Assembly (NCBI GenBank): GCA_029247205.1
Contig: JAQWLT010000033.1
Span: 1-64,000, forward strand
Length of the DNA stretch: 64,000 bases
Origin: Phycisphaerales bacterium
GTDB lineage: Bacteria > Planctomycetota > Phycisphaerae > Phycisphaerales > SM1A02
Direction: 5' to 3'
Within the stretch, counting starts at the first letter, position 1, and each line of letters begins with the position of its first letter. The position numbers and the translations under genes are program-made. This document shows, piece by piece, positions 1 to 10,296 of the stretch. Under the pieces are notes generated by a model that was not told where the DNA came from, did not search any database, and saw only the letters and a program-made list of their open reading frames with translations.

Positions 1-1575
1 TTAGTGAATGAACCGCAACATCCCAAAGTTCGGCACGCTTTCGGGCGTGAGTGCTGGGAAGTACACAAGGAAGGCCTTGCCGATCAAGAGGTCGCGGGGA
101 ACCACAAAGGGGGCGGGGTCCACCTGCTCAGCAACGATCGGGGCAGGACTGCCCAACAAGCGGCTGTCGAGAGAACGCCCGCTGTTGTCACCAAGAACGA
201 AGAATTGATCTGGGCCGAGTACACGCAAGTGATCGGGATGCGTTGCAGCACCATGACGACCAGGGGCCGTGTCTGCTGCAAACTCTGCCAATGGCGCGTT
301 CTTGATTGCGTGACTCGTGATGATGGCCGGGCGGTAGTAGATGTCGCGGTCGATCTCCATTCGAGAAAGCCGCACAGGTGCGCCATCAAATGACCAACTG
401 AGTGCGGGTGGCACCGGCAATCGCTCGGCCAGTTGGCCATCCGTCCACTGCTCGCCCGATCGACGTTCATACTTGTCCATCGCAGCTACCAGCCGCTCAT
501 GTGGGGTCCAGTCATATTCCAGTTCCACAACTTGTTGACCGTCAATGAATAGTCTGGTTGCTTGATCAATATGCTCGGCGACAAATCGCATGGGCACGCC
601 TGTACGCATCGCCGGAATTGGCGCATTCACAAGCGTGATGTCTTGTGGCGATCCAAGAGGCCACATTTCAATCGATGCTGTTTCGCCCGCGATCGAAAAC
701 TGGAAGACGTGCGACCGAGCCGTTAACGCTAAGGATGTACTCAGCCCATCCGCCTGAGGAATAATCGTGCCAGATATACGGAGGTCACTGACAGCGAACT
801 CGGGGCTGACCGGCCCAAACATGTTGTAAGCATTCCAATCATCGAGCGGAAAACGTTCTTCGTCCCACATGAGCGTGGCTTTGCCCGTTCCCTCGCTCTC
901 CAGTGACTCGCCTTCTTCCTTCCAATCACTACGAGGCTGACCAACCCATGGCATGCCCTCCCACCCGCGAGGCAATCGAAGTGGCTGCCCAGGTGTGTAG
1001 TCGCTACTCCATACTTGCTGCCATGCGGTCTCTCGCACATGGCCTGGCTTGCGTGCCACATGAAAGCGATCATCGCCGGATGCTCGCACAAAGATGTCGC
1101 CGTCAACAATCCAAATTGTTTCGCCTGGCAGACCGACGAGCCGCTTGATGTATGTGCCCGAAGCGCCTTCTGGTGCTGTTGGTACTCTAAATACCACGAC
1201 GTCCCAACGATCTGGACTTGTGAACGGATACAGCCACTTGGCAACCAGAATCCGGTCCCCCCACAACGAGCCACTCAAGGTGGCGGAGTGCTGGTCAGCA
1301 AATGGCTGCTCACGACCCGCGAGGTGGTCACGTATGAGTTTGACTTGCGGCTGAGAGTCCAAGCCCACGGCCGTCGTCTTCCCCGTCTGATGACTCTGCA
1401 CTGACATGTGCTGCCCAAGCAGCGTCGGCGCCATCGAGCCGGTGGGAATGACAAAGCCCTCAACCACGAAGCCGCGAAAGATCATCGCCAGCGTGAACGC
1501 CACGATCAACGACTGAATCGTCTCAATGATCGTGGTGCCGTGCTCAGAACTAGACTGGGTGCTGGACTGGGACAT
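1..1575 (-). CDS. lepB: Signal peptidase I (S26) with a large insertion between catalytic boxes
   Basis: N-terminal TM, catalytic Ser motif PTGSMAPTL, GDRILVAKW, Lys box TYIKRLVGLPGE and GDNSGRSLDSR; about 250 aa inserted before the last box. Confidence 0.93.
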   Translation of the reverse strand: MSQSSTQSSSEHGTTIIETIQSLIVAFTLAMIFRGFVVEGFVIPTGSMAPTLLGQHMSVQSHQTGKTTAVGLDSQPQVKLIRDHLAGREQPFADQHSATLSGSLWGDRILVAKWLYPFTSPDRWDVVVFRVPTAPEGASGTYIKRLVGLPGETIWIVDGDIFVRASGDDRFHVARKPGHVRETAWQQVWSSDYTPGQPLRLPRGWEGMPWVGQPRSDWKEEGESLESEGTGKATLMWDEERFPLDDWNAYNMFGPVSPEFAVSDLRISGTIIPQADGLSTSLALTARSHVFQFSIAGETASIEMWPLGSPQDITLVNAPIPAMRTGVPMRFVAEHIDQATRLFIDGQQVVELEYDWTPHERLVAAMDKYERRSGEQWTDGQLAERLPVPPALSWSFDGAPVRLSRMEIDRDIYYRPAIITSHAIKNAPLAEFAADTAPGRHGAATHPDHLRVLGPDQFFVLGDNSGRSLDSRLLGSPAPIVAEQVDPAPFVVPRDLLIGKAFLVYFPALTPESVPNFGMLRFIH

Positions 1576-1620
1576 AGAACGGCAAGCATACTCGTGAAGA
1601 ACAACTTTGGTTCTTCAGAC

Positions 1621-3018
1621 TCAACCCTCTGCTCCACCCCCAGCATTGCCCCCAGAAGTACCGCCGGAACCTCTCCCTGAATCACCACCCGAACCGCCAC
1701 CCTTTCGCCGCCTGCGACGACGCTTCTTCTTGCTTCCGCCCTCGCCCGTGCCGGCAGCCTTTGCCTCCGGGGAACCACCCTCCTGCCCCTTCGCCCCGCT
1801 TCGACGGCGACGACGACGCTTCTTCTTGGCTCCGCCCTCGGTTGGGCGATCTCCTTTTTCACCCTCGCCGGCCTGCTTCTCGCCTGGACCGCGGCCACCC
1901 TTCGCTGTGCCGCCTCCCTTCCGACGACCACTGCCATGCCGCTTGGACTTGGATCTACTGCCGCCTCGCTCGGCGCGAGGAATACGCTCCTCAGCCGCAT
2001 CGCTCGCAGCAGGCTCATCGCCGAAGTCGTAAGCCGAGTGCTCGCCGGGCGACGGGCATGTCTCTGGATCCATCAACTCCTCCACAGGCACCGCCACTTC
2101 GCGGCCATCCTCTTCGAGTTTGATCCGAACAAGTTGCGTCAGAATCTGCCCTTCCTGCACAATGCCAGGTCCGAACATCGTTCCGACCCGCGACTTGCGA
2201 TGCGGTAGTTGGGCCTTGAGTTCTTTGTACGTCTGATCTTCGTAACGAAGACAACACATCAAGCGGCCACAACGACCGGAAATTTTCAGTGGATCAAGTG
2301 TGGCCTTTTGTTGCTTGGCCGAACGCATTGACACGGGCTTGAGAACCTTCAGGAAGTTCTTGCAGCAACAGTGTTGACCGCATCGCTCGTAGTCTGCAAC
2401 CAGCCTTGCTTCGTCACGGGCGCCCACCTGACGCATGTCGATTCGGCAGCGAAACTCGGCGCCCAAATCCTGAGCAAGTTCGCGAAAGTCGACTCGAGTT
2501 TCGGATTGGTAATACACCACACCACACTCGGTCTCAAGCGTGATTTCAGCATCGACAATCTTCATCTCAAGATTGAAGAACTTGGCGAGTTGGCGTGCTT
2601 TCACGACCAGGCCCTTCGCGTCGGCTTCACGCTCGGTGAAACTGTGAAGATCATCTGGAGTGGCAATTCGAAGCACGCGACCACGGTTGTAGAAGGGGTA
2701 GTCCTTGCCGCCCGATCCATCAATGTATTCTCGCATTTCTTTGCGAGAGACCGATGTTGCGCAAGCATTATTCGGGCACGTCGTGGTGAGCATCGTGGCA
2801 AGTTCAATGCCGCGGTGGGTTCGTACTACAAACTTCGATCCACAGCCAGCACGAAGATTGCCTTGAGACTCGTACTCGCCAATCAGGCTCATGCGACCAA
2901 ATCGAACGACAAATGTCTTGGGTGCCTCAGTCGCTGCAAGCTGCTCTTCGAGCGTCATTGCGTCACGACGGGAGGGGTCGGCATCTTCTTCGAAGACGGG
3001 AAGTTGAAAAATAGTCAT
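1621..3018 (-). CDS. PSP1-domain (RicT/YaaT-like) protein with Arg/Lys/Gly-rich C-terminal tail
   Basis: CGQHCCCKNFLKVLKPVSMRSAKQQKATLDPLKISGRCGRLMCCLRYE is the PSP1 cysteine signature; start taken at MTIFQLPVF. Confidence 0.88.
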   Translation of the reverse strand: MTIFQLPVFEEDADPSRRDAMTLEEQLAATEAPKTFVVRFGRMSLIGEYESQGNLRAGCGSKFVVRTHRGIELATMLTTTCPNNACATSVSRKEMREYIDGSGGKDYPFYNRGRVLRIATPDDLHSFTEREADAKGLVVKARQLAKFFNLEMKIVDAEITLETECGVVYYQSETRVDFRELAQDLGAEFRCRIDMRQVGARDEARLVADYERCGQHCCCKNFLKVLKPVSMRSAKQQKATLDPLKISGRCGRLMCCLRYEDQTYKELKAQLPHRKSRVGTMFGPGIVQEGQILTQLVRIKLEEDGREVAVPVEELMDPETCPSPGEHSAYDFGDEPAASDAAEERIPRAERGGSRSKSKRHGSGRRKGGGTAKGGRGPGEKQAGEGEKGDRPTEGGAKKKRRRRRRSGAKGQEGGSPEAKAAGTGEGGSKKKRRRRRRKGGGSGGDSGRGSGGTSGGNAGGGAEG

Positions 3019-3163
3019 AGGTGTGATTCGCGTCGCAGCCTGCGTGCAGGTCACGATCGGGTAACTCTTTGGGGCATGTCGTCAGGCTGGGTTTCAGTCT
3101 CTTCTGGCCGCCTGACAGGCGCAGAGAGTGGAACGCGAATCAACTGGACATCCTAGCAGAGAC

Positions 3164-4573
3164 CTATTGCCTCGTCTTGACGTCCTGCAGCGACTTGCGA
3201 CTTCGCTTCGAAAAGAGCAGCCGAATCGGCACTTCGCAGAATGGCATCTCCTCACGCAGTCTATTCATGAGATATCGCTCGTAGCGACCCTCAAAGAGCT
3301 TGGGATCGTTGACCACCAGAGCAATCGTCGGTGGATCAATCGCCACCTGCGACACATACAGCAACTTTGCCTGTGTCCCGAGCCGTGATGACGGGCCACG
3401 TTGCTTGAGAATCGACTCGATGGTGGAATTGAGTTGCCCAGTAGTCTCTCGGTGCCTTGCCTGCTCGCGGAGATTAAAGGCCATATTGACGACGTCTTCA
3501 ATGCCCTCGCCGTCCTTGGCACTCACCAGCACGATGGGGGCAAAATCCAGGCCGCGAAGTTCCCGCGTGAGATATTCGCCGAAGCTCTCGGCATCGGCAT
3601 CCTCGGGCGTCAAATCCCACTTATTGAGGACGATGACCGTGGGTTTGTACTGCCGCTGTAATTCTTGGGCCAGTTTGCGATCAACCTGCGACACCTTGCG
3701 TGTGGCGTCGATCATAAACATCACCACATCGCTCCGGCGAATCGCATGCAGCATTCTGTGATAAGCGTAGTACTCGACATTCCCCGAGAAACTCTTGCGT
3801 CTTCGCACGCCCGCGGTATCGATCGCGACAAATGGCCGACCGGCCATTTCGAAGCGTACGTCAACGGCGTCGCGCGTCGTACCAGCAATCTCCGAGACGA
3901 TGCAACGCTCCTCGCCAGCCAGTGCATTGATCAACGTCGACTTGCCCGCATTGCGGCAGCCGACAATCGCTACCTTCATTTCGGCCTCGGCGGGTGTTTC
4001 GCCAGGCTCAACCCGCTCCCAGATCTTTTCAAGAAGTCGCTTCGCGCCATACCCGCTCGTTGCCGACACGCACTCAGGTACACCCAGTCCAAGACCGGCC
4101 GCCTCCATGGCGTGCGACTCCCAAGATTGATCATCAACTTTGTTCGCAACCAATATGACGCGATCCTCTAACTGGCGGCGGCGAATCAGTCCCACCACCG
4201 TTTCGTCCAGTGGCACCAACCCATCCCTCGCATCGACCACGAAGAGGATGACGGCAGCCTGGTCCATGGCCTCACCAATTTGGCCTTCGATATCTTTTGT
4301 CAACGTGGCAAGATCACACCCAGCATCGTCGATGCGAGTGTCGTCGGTCGTGTACACGCCCCAGCCGCCCGTGTCAGTGAACTCAACCCAGCGGGTGTCG
4401 TAGGTGTCCAGTTCCAGCGGTGGCGACAGTTCCTTGACCGCCGTGACGCGGTCCCTCGTCACGCCTGGCACCGCATCGACGATTGAAATCCGCCGACCTG
4501 CGAAGCGGTTCAGAAGACTGGACTTACCCACATTTGGGCGGCCCACGATGGCAACTTGGGGAAGCGATGACAT
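3164..4573 (-). CDS. der: Ribosome biogenesis GTPase Der (two tandem G domains)
   Basis: GRPNVGKSSLLNR and GCRNAGKSTLINAL plus KH-like C-terminus. Confidence 0.96.
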   Translation of the reverse strand: MSSLPQVAIVGRPNVGKSSLLNRFAGRRISIVDAVPGVTRDRVTAVKELSPPLELDTYDTRWVEFTDTGGWGVYTTDDTRIDDAGCDLATLTKDIEGQIGEAMDQAAVILFVVDARDGLVPLDETVVGLIRRRQLEDRVILVANKVDDQSWESHAMEAAGLGLGVPECVSATSGYGAKRLLEKIWERVEPGETPAEAEMKVAIVGCRNAGKSTLINALAGEERCIVSEIAGTTRDAVDVRFEMAGRPFVAIDTAGVRRRKSFSGNVEYYAYHRMLHAIRRSDVVMFMIDATRKVSQVDRKLAQELQRQYKPTVIVLNKWDLTPEDADAESFGEYLTRELRGLDFAPIVLVSAKDGEGIEDVVNMAFNLREQARHRETTGQLNSTIESILKQRGPSSRLGTQAKLLYVSQVAIDPPTIALVVNDPKLFEGRYERYLMNRLREEMPFCEVPIRLLFSKRSRKSLQDVKTRQ

Positions 4574-4666
4574 AGCGGTGCATTGTACTCGGCCTTGCCA
4601 TACAGAAGATCAAATGGCTACGGACACACCCTGATGAATGGCCCTGAGACCTCATACACTGACGCT

Positions 4667-5266
4667 ATGAGCCCTCCACGTAATCCTGGTTTGCTGCTGG
4701 TCATCTCTGGCCCCTCGGGCGTTGGCAAGACAACCATCGTCCACCGTATTCGTGAGCGGCTCGGCGGACGCTTCAGCGTGTCCGCGACAACCCGGCCGCG
4801 AAGTGAAGGCGAGGTTGATGGAGTTGATTATCTCTTTGTTAGCACTGAGCAGTTCGACGCGATGAAGCAGGCTGGCGAGTTCCTGGAAGATGCCGAGGTG
4901 TTTGGGCGGCATGCCTATGGAACGCCTCGAATGCCGGTGGCCCAAGTGCTCGCCGCAGGCGATCTCATCATGCTCGACATCGATGTGCAAGGCGCCATTC
5001 AAGTGCGAGATCGCATGCCAGCAGCATTCATGCTGTTCATCTTGCCGCCAAGTGACGCCGAACTTCGCAACCGACTTGAAGCGCGGGGACGTGAAGACGA
5101 AGAAGCCATCAATCGTCGTTTCTCCGAAGCTCGACGAGAGATCGATCTTGCAACGAGCCGTGTGTTGTACGACGCCTTCATTACCAACGACAACCTTGAT
5201 CGGGCCGTTGATGAAGCATGCCGCCTTGTCACCGCCCGACGCAGCGCCGCAAACATCAAAGGATGA
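4667..5266 (+). CDS. gmk: Guanylate kinase
   Basis: MSPPRNPGLLLVISGPSGVGKTTIVHRI...VSATTRPRSEGEVDGVDYLFVS; internal ATG chosen over ORF-track start 4583. Confidence 0.95.
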   Translation: MSPPRNPGLLLVISGPSGVGKTTIVHRIRERLGGRFSVSATTRPRSEGEVDGVDYLFVSTEQFDAMKQAGEFLEDAEVFGRHAYGTPRMPVAQVLAAGDLIMLDIDVQGAIQVRDRMPAAFMLFILPPSDAELRNRLEARGREDEEAINRRFSEARREIDLATSRVLYDAFITNDNLDRAVDEACRLVTARRSAANIKG

Positions 5267-6804
5267 CACGCATACTTGCTGTGCTCGGCTTGGCGTTCAC
5301 TTCGCTGCCTGCCATCGCTGCGGTGCCCACGATCACGGCCGCGGTGGCGATACGCAATGGCGCACTGGTCATTCCGCTCGACCCAGCAGCGAACACATCA
5401 ACCAACTCGGTGCAACTGACCAATGGGCAGCATCCACAAGCCCACGTCCTATGGTTCACCGCTTCACCTCGCCTTATTCGTGATTGGGTGCTCCCCCCTC
5501 GCAAACTATCCGTACATCGCGAACCCACGCCAAATGGCGAACCATTCCTTGTCGTCAAACTTCCGGAAGATGGTGGTGGCGATCTTCGCATTGACGACTC
5601 GGTCATTCGCCTGCACTGGCTTGATATGCCCCCGGCTATGCCAATTCTGCGACTCAATGCTGGGGCGACGCCGGCGGCGGTTCGCACGGGCTACGCAAGC
5701 CCACCTCTGTCTGATCCGCTGCAAGCATGGCGGTGCGAGTTGCTCGCGACAATGCGAGGGGCTGAGCCACCAAGCCTGAATCGCTTTGATGATGCCCAGC
5801 GTATGTTGGCGATGTCCACAATTGGTTCATGGAGAATTGCGTTGCACCGCATTGCAGCTGCCGACATGGGTGTGGCAAGACGCGTTGCTGAATTGTTGAC
5901 TGGCGTTGCAAGCAACAAAGATGAGCAGATTGCCGCATGGCTCACCGCCACTACCCCGCTGCAAGAACTACTCAGACTTACCATAGCTGACCACAACCCC
6001 GCATTGCTCGCAGAACGAGTGCTGCGTTGGTGTGATCGGCAAACCGAGTTGCTCGCATGGGTCACTTCAGATCAAGGCCGTGACATCACACTTTCATTTG
6101 CCAATCCACGTCCCACAGAGATGCTTGCTGAAGTCACGTGGGCACAGCCGGGTGAGTTGCCATGGGGCACACGCATTCCAGCGCACACGACGCAGCAGAC
6201 TTCCTACGAAGCGTTGCCACTGCGAGCGGCGACTAACTTGCTTGTTCAGGTGGGGCAGAACCACCTCATGCTGCCAATTGATCGGAGCGTCAGAGCCGTT
6301 GAACCACCCGGTTTGACCGTAGGGCCGCTTTACCCAACAAGAACGCTCTCAGATGTGCGCGCCGGCACGCTGCCACCACCGCCGCCTACCGAACTGCAGA
6401 CATTCGCGCAAATTCGCCGGTTAATGGGGCAATGGGAAATAATGCTCGAGTGCCGGTGGGATGGAAAACTACCGCTTGAGCAAATCAATATGGACACGGT
6501 GGTGATCCTTTGGCAATGCGACGGTGAAAGCCATGTGGTGACCGTCAGTCCACTCGGCATCGCCGAGGAAAGCGCAGCCACGGCATACATCTCACAGCAC
6601 GACCACGCGTGGCTCTGCCGTGTAGTGCTACCCGATGTTTGGATCTGTGAGTCGCCATTGCTCGCTCTGCGGCGAACACACGGCGACACGGGCACCATAG
6701 ACACATGGCCGACACCAGGAACGCCATGGCAGCGAGTATCAGACCCTGTCAGGCTTGATCTTGCACCGTGGGATGATCAAGACGCCTTCGCGGCATCACC
6801 CTGA
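5263..6804 (+). CDS. Hypothetical secreted protein, ATGA overlap with gmk
   Basis: Long ORF starting MTRILAVLGLAFTSLPAIAA (signal-peptide-like); no family recognised. Confidence 0.75.
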   Translation: MTRILAVLGLAFTSLPAIAAVPTITAAVAIRNGALVIPLDPAANTSTNSVQLTNGQHPQAHVLWFTASPRLIRDWVLPPRKLSVHREPTPNGEPFLVVKLPEDGGGDLRIDDSVIRLHWLDMPPAMPILRLNAGATPAAVRTGYASPPLSDPLQAWRCELLATMRGAEPPSLNRFDDAQRMLAMSTIGSWRIALHRIAAADMGVARRVAELLTGVASNKDEQIAAWLTATTPLQELLRLTIADHNPALLAERVLRWCDRQTELLAWVTSDQGRDITLSFANPRPTEMLAEVTWAQPGELPWGTRIPAHTTQQTSYEALPLRAATNLLVQVGQNHLMLPIDRSVRAVEPPGLTVGPLYPTRTLSDVRAGTLPPPPPTELQTFAQIRRLMGQWEIMLECRWDGKLPLEQINMDTVVILWQCDGESHVVTVSPLGIAEESAATAYISQHDHAWLCRVVLPDVWICESPLLALRRTHGDTGTIDTWPTPGTPWQRVSDPVRLDLAPWDDQDAFAASP

Positions 6805-7763
6805 AGTGGCACCGTCTGCACGATATCGGCAAGAAGATCGTCAGCTGTGACAGCATCCGCTTGGGCCTCAAAGTTCAGAATCAGACGATGCCGCATGGCC
6901 GGTACTACCGCATCGCGAAGATCATCGACATTGATTTCACTTCGTCCATCGCGAAGTGCCGACACCTTGGCCGCAAGCGATAAAGCTTGCCCAGCGCGAG
7001 GCGATGCGCCCAGTCGCACATACCGATCGACTCGCGGGGGCGCAAACTCGCGTCCCGGATGTGTAGCAAGAACAAGACTTGCCATGCCACTTCGAATGGT
7101 CTGTGGGATCGAGACTTCACGGACCGCTGCCTGGTACCTCAAAATGGCATCTGTGTCTAAGACTGGTTTGATGTGCATTTGAGTAGCAGATGTGGTTCGC
7201 TCAAGAATCTCGCAAAGCTCTTCGCGCGTTGAATATCCAACGATCAGTTTGAAGAAGAAGCGATCAAGTTGTGCCTCGGGAAGCGGATAGGTGCCCTCTT
7301 GCTCAATGGGATTCTGTGTTGCCATCACCAAAAAGGGTGGGCCGAGCGGCCGCGTCTCACCACTGACAGTAACTGCCCGCTCTTGCATGGCCTCAAGCAT
7401 CGCGGACTGGGTCTTGGGCGTCGCACGATTAATTTCATCAGCGAGCACGATCTGCGCGAAGATCGGTCCAGGACGAAACACAAAGCGGCGCCCCTCCGCA
7501 TCCTCTTCAACGACCGTTGTCCCTGTGACATCTGCGGGCATCAGGTCGGGCGTAAACTGAATGCGGGAGAAGTCCAGCGAGAGTGCTTGTGAAAGTGATC
7601 GCACAAGCAGTGTCTTGCCAAGCCCCGGCACGCCCTCGAGAAGCACGTGGCCACCCGCAAAAAGACTGGTCAATACACCATCGACAATCTCGTCGTGACC
7701 CACAATGACCTTCGCCAATTCGGTCTTGAGGCGGTTCCAATCTGTGGCGAATGCGTCGCTCAT
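6777..7763 (-). CDS. MoxR-family AAA ATPase
   Basis: LLEGVPGLGKT, VLADEINRATPKTQSAMLEAMQE, ATQNPIEQEGTYPLPEAQLDRF. Confidence 0.95.
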   Translation of the reverse strand: MSDAFATDWNRLKTELAKVIVGHDEIVDGVLTSLFAGGHVLLEGVPGLGKTLLVRSLSQALSLDFSRIQFTPDLMPADVTGTTVVEEDAEGRRFVFRPGPIFAQIVLADEINRATPKTQSAMLEAMQERAVTVSGETRPLGPPFLVMATQNPIEQEGTYPLPEAQLDRFFFKLIVGYSTREELCEILERTTSATQMHIKPVLDTDAILRYQAAVREVSIPQTIRSGMASLVLATHPGREFAPPRVDRYVRLGASPRAGQALSLAAKVSALRDGRSEINVDDLRDAVVPAMRHRLILNFEAQADAVTADDLLADIVQTVPLQGDAAKAS

Positions 7764-7790
7764 GGGTAAGACCGTAGCAGGAGCGGCCAG

Positions 7791-8753
7791 TCAGAACCGG
7801 ATCGCTCCCTGAAAGCCAATCACTGGGGCTGGGTCTTGATTGCGAGCCCATACATCATTGCCTGCAGAGTCGGTTGTTTTGAGGCGGCCGTACACCGTTG
7901 CTCCAACAAAGGCCGTGAGGCTGATGTTAGGTCGTACATCGATCGCTATAAAGACGGTGAGCGGCAATGCCTCGGTCACACCAACGCCACCCCGACTCGG
8001 CGCATCGTCGTTCAGTCGAAACCGCTGGTAGTCGAAGGTCAGCGACATGCCCACATCAATCGTCGGCTGGACTTCGTACACGAGTTCGACGCCACTTTGG
8101 CCAGACCACCCCGTCGTGAGGCGTGTGGAGAGTGAGAGTCGGTCGATGATCTTCCAGTCAAGCACGATGATGGGATAGATAAGCAGATCATCTTCAATCT
8201 GGCTTCGCACGCCGACCCCGCCACCAATGACAAGGTCACGCGAGAACGCGTACGCGGCGCCAATTGCGCCCCCACCTTCGAAACCATCACCAAGCGATGC
8301 ACCTTCTTCGGCAGCCCAACGAGCTTGCCCGCCGCCGAATACTTGCCACTGCGGTGTGAGTTGATATTTCAGGCCAACATCAAAGTAGCTCGTGTTGACA
8401 TTCGTCCATGGTGACGGGATACCCTCGAATGAAAAGTTATCGCGTTGGTAACGAGCGCCAAGCATCAAGTCGAGATCGTCGGAGAGCGCGATACGCCCCC
8501 GAGCGGAGAAGTACCCGCGATCATGTGAGAAGCGGCCGTTGGTTGTGTTGTGCAGATCAGCCTTGAGTTGCCATACCCAACTGCCCTGGATAGAAAAAGA
8601 CGTGCTCGTTTCCACAGATTGACCGAGGGGTGCAACTTCTTGCTCAGTCGGCGGCGTCGTAGCGTCAGGCGCGCCGAATGACAATGGGCCAGCCCAAAAT
8701 GGACTTGGGGCCGTCGCGATACAGGCCATTACAAGTGCTGTTGTTGTGATCAT
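7791..8753 (-). CDS. Outer-membrane beta-barrel-like protein (DUF6268-like)
   Basis: Signal-like N-terminus, alternating beta-strand pattern, terminal aromatic (GAIRF). Confidence 0.65.
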   Translation of the reverse strand: MITTTALVMACIATAPSPFWAGPLSFGAPDATTPPTEQEVAPLGQSVETSTSFSIQGSWVWQLKADLHNTTNGRFSHDRGYFSARGRIALSDDLDLMLGARYQRDNFSFEGIPSPWTNVNTSYFDVGLKYQLTPQWQVFGGGQARWAAEEGASLGDGFEGGGAIGAAYAFSRDLVIGGGVGVRSQIEDDLLIYPIIVLDWKIIDRLSLSTRLTTGWSGQSGVELVYEVQPTIDVGMSLTFDYQRFRLNDDAPSRGGVGVTEALPLTVFIAIDVRPNISLTAFVGATVYGRLKTTDSAGNDVWARNQDPAPVIGFQGAIRF

Positions 8754-8938
8754 ATTCAGTCTCCGTTGCGCTGCGATCTATCGGCTGCTTTCCTGCTCAA
8801 GGACGCAGGATAAGAGAATCGCTCACAGCGAGTTCATGATCGTTTCATTTCGCGGAGCAAACAGGCCAAAGCTCATCACGATTCAACCACCCGAATTCTT
8901 GGCGGCAACAGAGGAGACCTTGAGGTCCCTCTATTGAT

Positions 8939-9694
8939 CTAGTCTTCAGCCTTTTCGACCTGCCAATACTCGAGTTCGACCGGGGCCTGGCGGCCGAAGA
9001 TGGTGACCAGTACGCGAACCATGCCCTTGTCGGGCATCACAACGTCGATGGTGCCTTCGTAGCCTTCGAAAGGGCCAGTATTGATGTTGACGTGGTCACC
9101 TTGCACGAACTCAAGTTTCATCTCCGGCTCAGCATCCGGCATCTTCGAGTCAAAGAGCATCTTCTCGACTTCAGTTGGCGACATCGGCGTAGGCCTACCA
9201 GCCGTACCAACAAAGTCGCCCACACCGGTCGTTTCCTTGATTAAGAAGAATACGTCCTGCGGAATGCGGCCACTCTCAAGCATCATCTCGACAAAAATGT
9301 AGCCGGGATATAACTTGGTTTCCGTAATCCGCTGCTTGCCACCCTTGAGCGTACGTGTCTTCTCGGTCGGGACCATGATGCGGCCAATACGGTCGGTCAG
9401 GCCTTCGATTTCGACCTTGCGTTGCAACGTATCTCGCACCGAGTTTTCTTTGTTTGAGGCAACGCGAAGCACGAACCAGTCCATGCCCTGGCGGTACATC
9501 GGCATATCAACAGCGGGGTCAAACTCAGCCTCATCAGCAGGCTGGGTGCTGGTGACGATCTCGCCCTCGTGCTCACTGGCACTATCAGGAGCAATCACCT
9601 CGACTGGCTCAGGCGTCATCGCTTCAACCGCATCACTTGCGATTTCTTCCTGCTTTGGCTCGGCTTGATCCATTTGTTCGTGTTCGATTGTCAT
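8939..9694 (-). CDS. nusG: Transcription termination/antitermination protein NusG with acidic N-terminal extension
   Basis: WFVLRVASNKENSVRDTL, LYPGYIFVEM, KOW segment FVQGDHVNINTGPFEGYEGTI. Confidence 0.93.
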   Translation of the reverse strand: MTIEHEQMDQAEPKQEEIASDAVEAMTPEPVEVIAPDSASEHEGEIVTSTQPADEAEFDPAVDMPMYRQGMDWFVLRVASNKENSVRDTLQRKVEIEGLTDRIGRIMVPTEKTRTLKGGKQRITETKLYPGYIFVEMMLESGRIPQDVFFLIKETTGVGDFVGTAGRPTPMSPTEVEKMLFDSKMPDAEPEMKLEFVQGDHVNINTGPFEGYEGTIDVVMPDKGMVRVLVTIFGRQAPVELEYWQVEKAED

Positions 9695-9735
9695 GATTCC
9701 TGTCCCACCATCTCTCTCAGAAGAGTTCACTCAAT

Positions 9736-10146
9736 TCACCCGGTCCGCAGCACGGTCATCCAGCGGAAGATGCTGGCAAAGCCCACATCAAAGGCCCAGC
9801 AGTACAACGCAATGAGAATGGTCAGACCGATGACCGCTCGCGTGGAGAGTTCAATCTCGCGTCTGCTTGACCAATTCACCTTTCGCATCTCACCTTCGGT
9901 TGCGATCAGAAATTCAACAGTGCGGCGTCGCGTCCCGATGAGCAACCACCCGAGGATGCCAAAAACGATCGCCGCGATCAACATAGCAGTGACTCGCACA
10001 TAGGTTGGCTCAAAGCCAAACATGCTGACACCTTCGAATTCTTTCCAGAGCCAAGCCAGACCTAGAGCGATGATCGCGCCAAGGCCATATGCCGACATCA
10101 ATCGCACCCAGTATCCCTGTCCAGCCTTGTAAATTGTGGACATCAT
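9736..10146 (-). CDS. secE: Preprotein translocase subunit SecE
   Basis: EMRKVNWSSRREIELSTRAVIGLTILIALYCWAFDVGFASIF; position between nusG and tRNA-Trp. Confidence 0.88.
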   Translation of the reverse strand: MMSTIYKAGQGYWVRLMSAYGLGAIIALGLAWLWKEFEGVSMFGFEPTYVRVTAMLIAAIVFGILGWLLIGTRRRTVEFLIATEGEMRKVNWSSRREIELSTRAVIGLTILIALYCWAFDVGFASIFRWMTVLRTG

Positions 10147-10190
10147 TCATCTCCATCCTGCCACGGGCAGTGTGTTGCCCGGACCTAAAA

Positions 10191-10263
<73 letters not shown>

Positions 10264-10296
10264 TCCGGTGGCAAGGCGTCGTGCCCTGCCGCGAGC

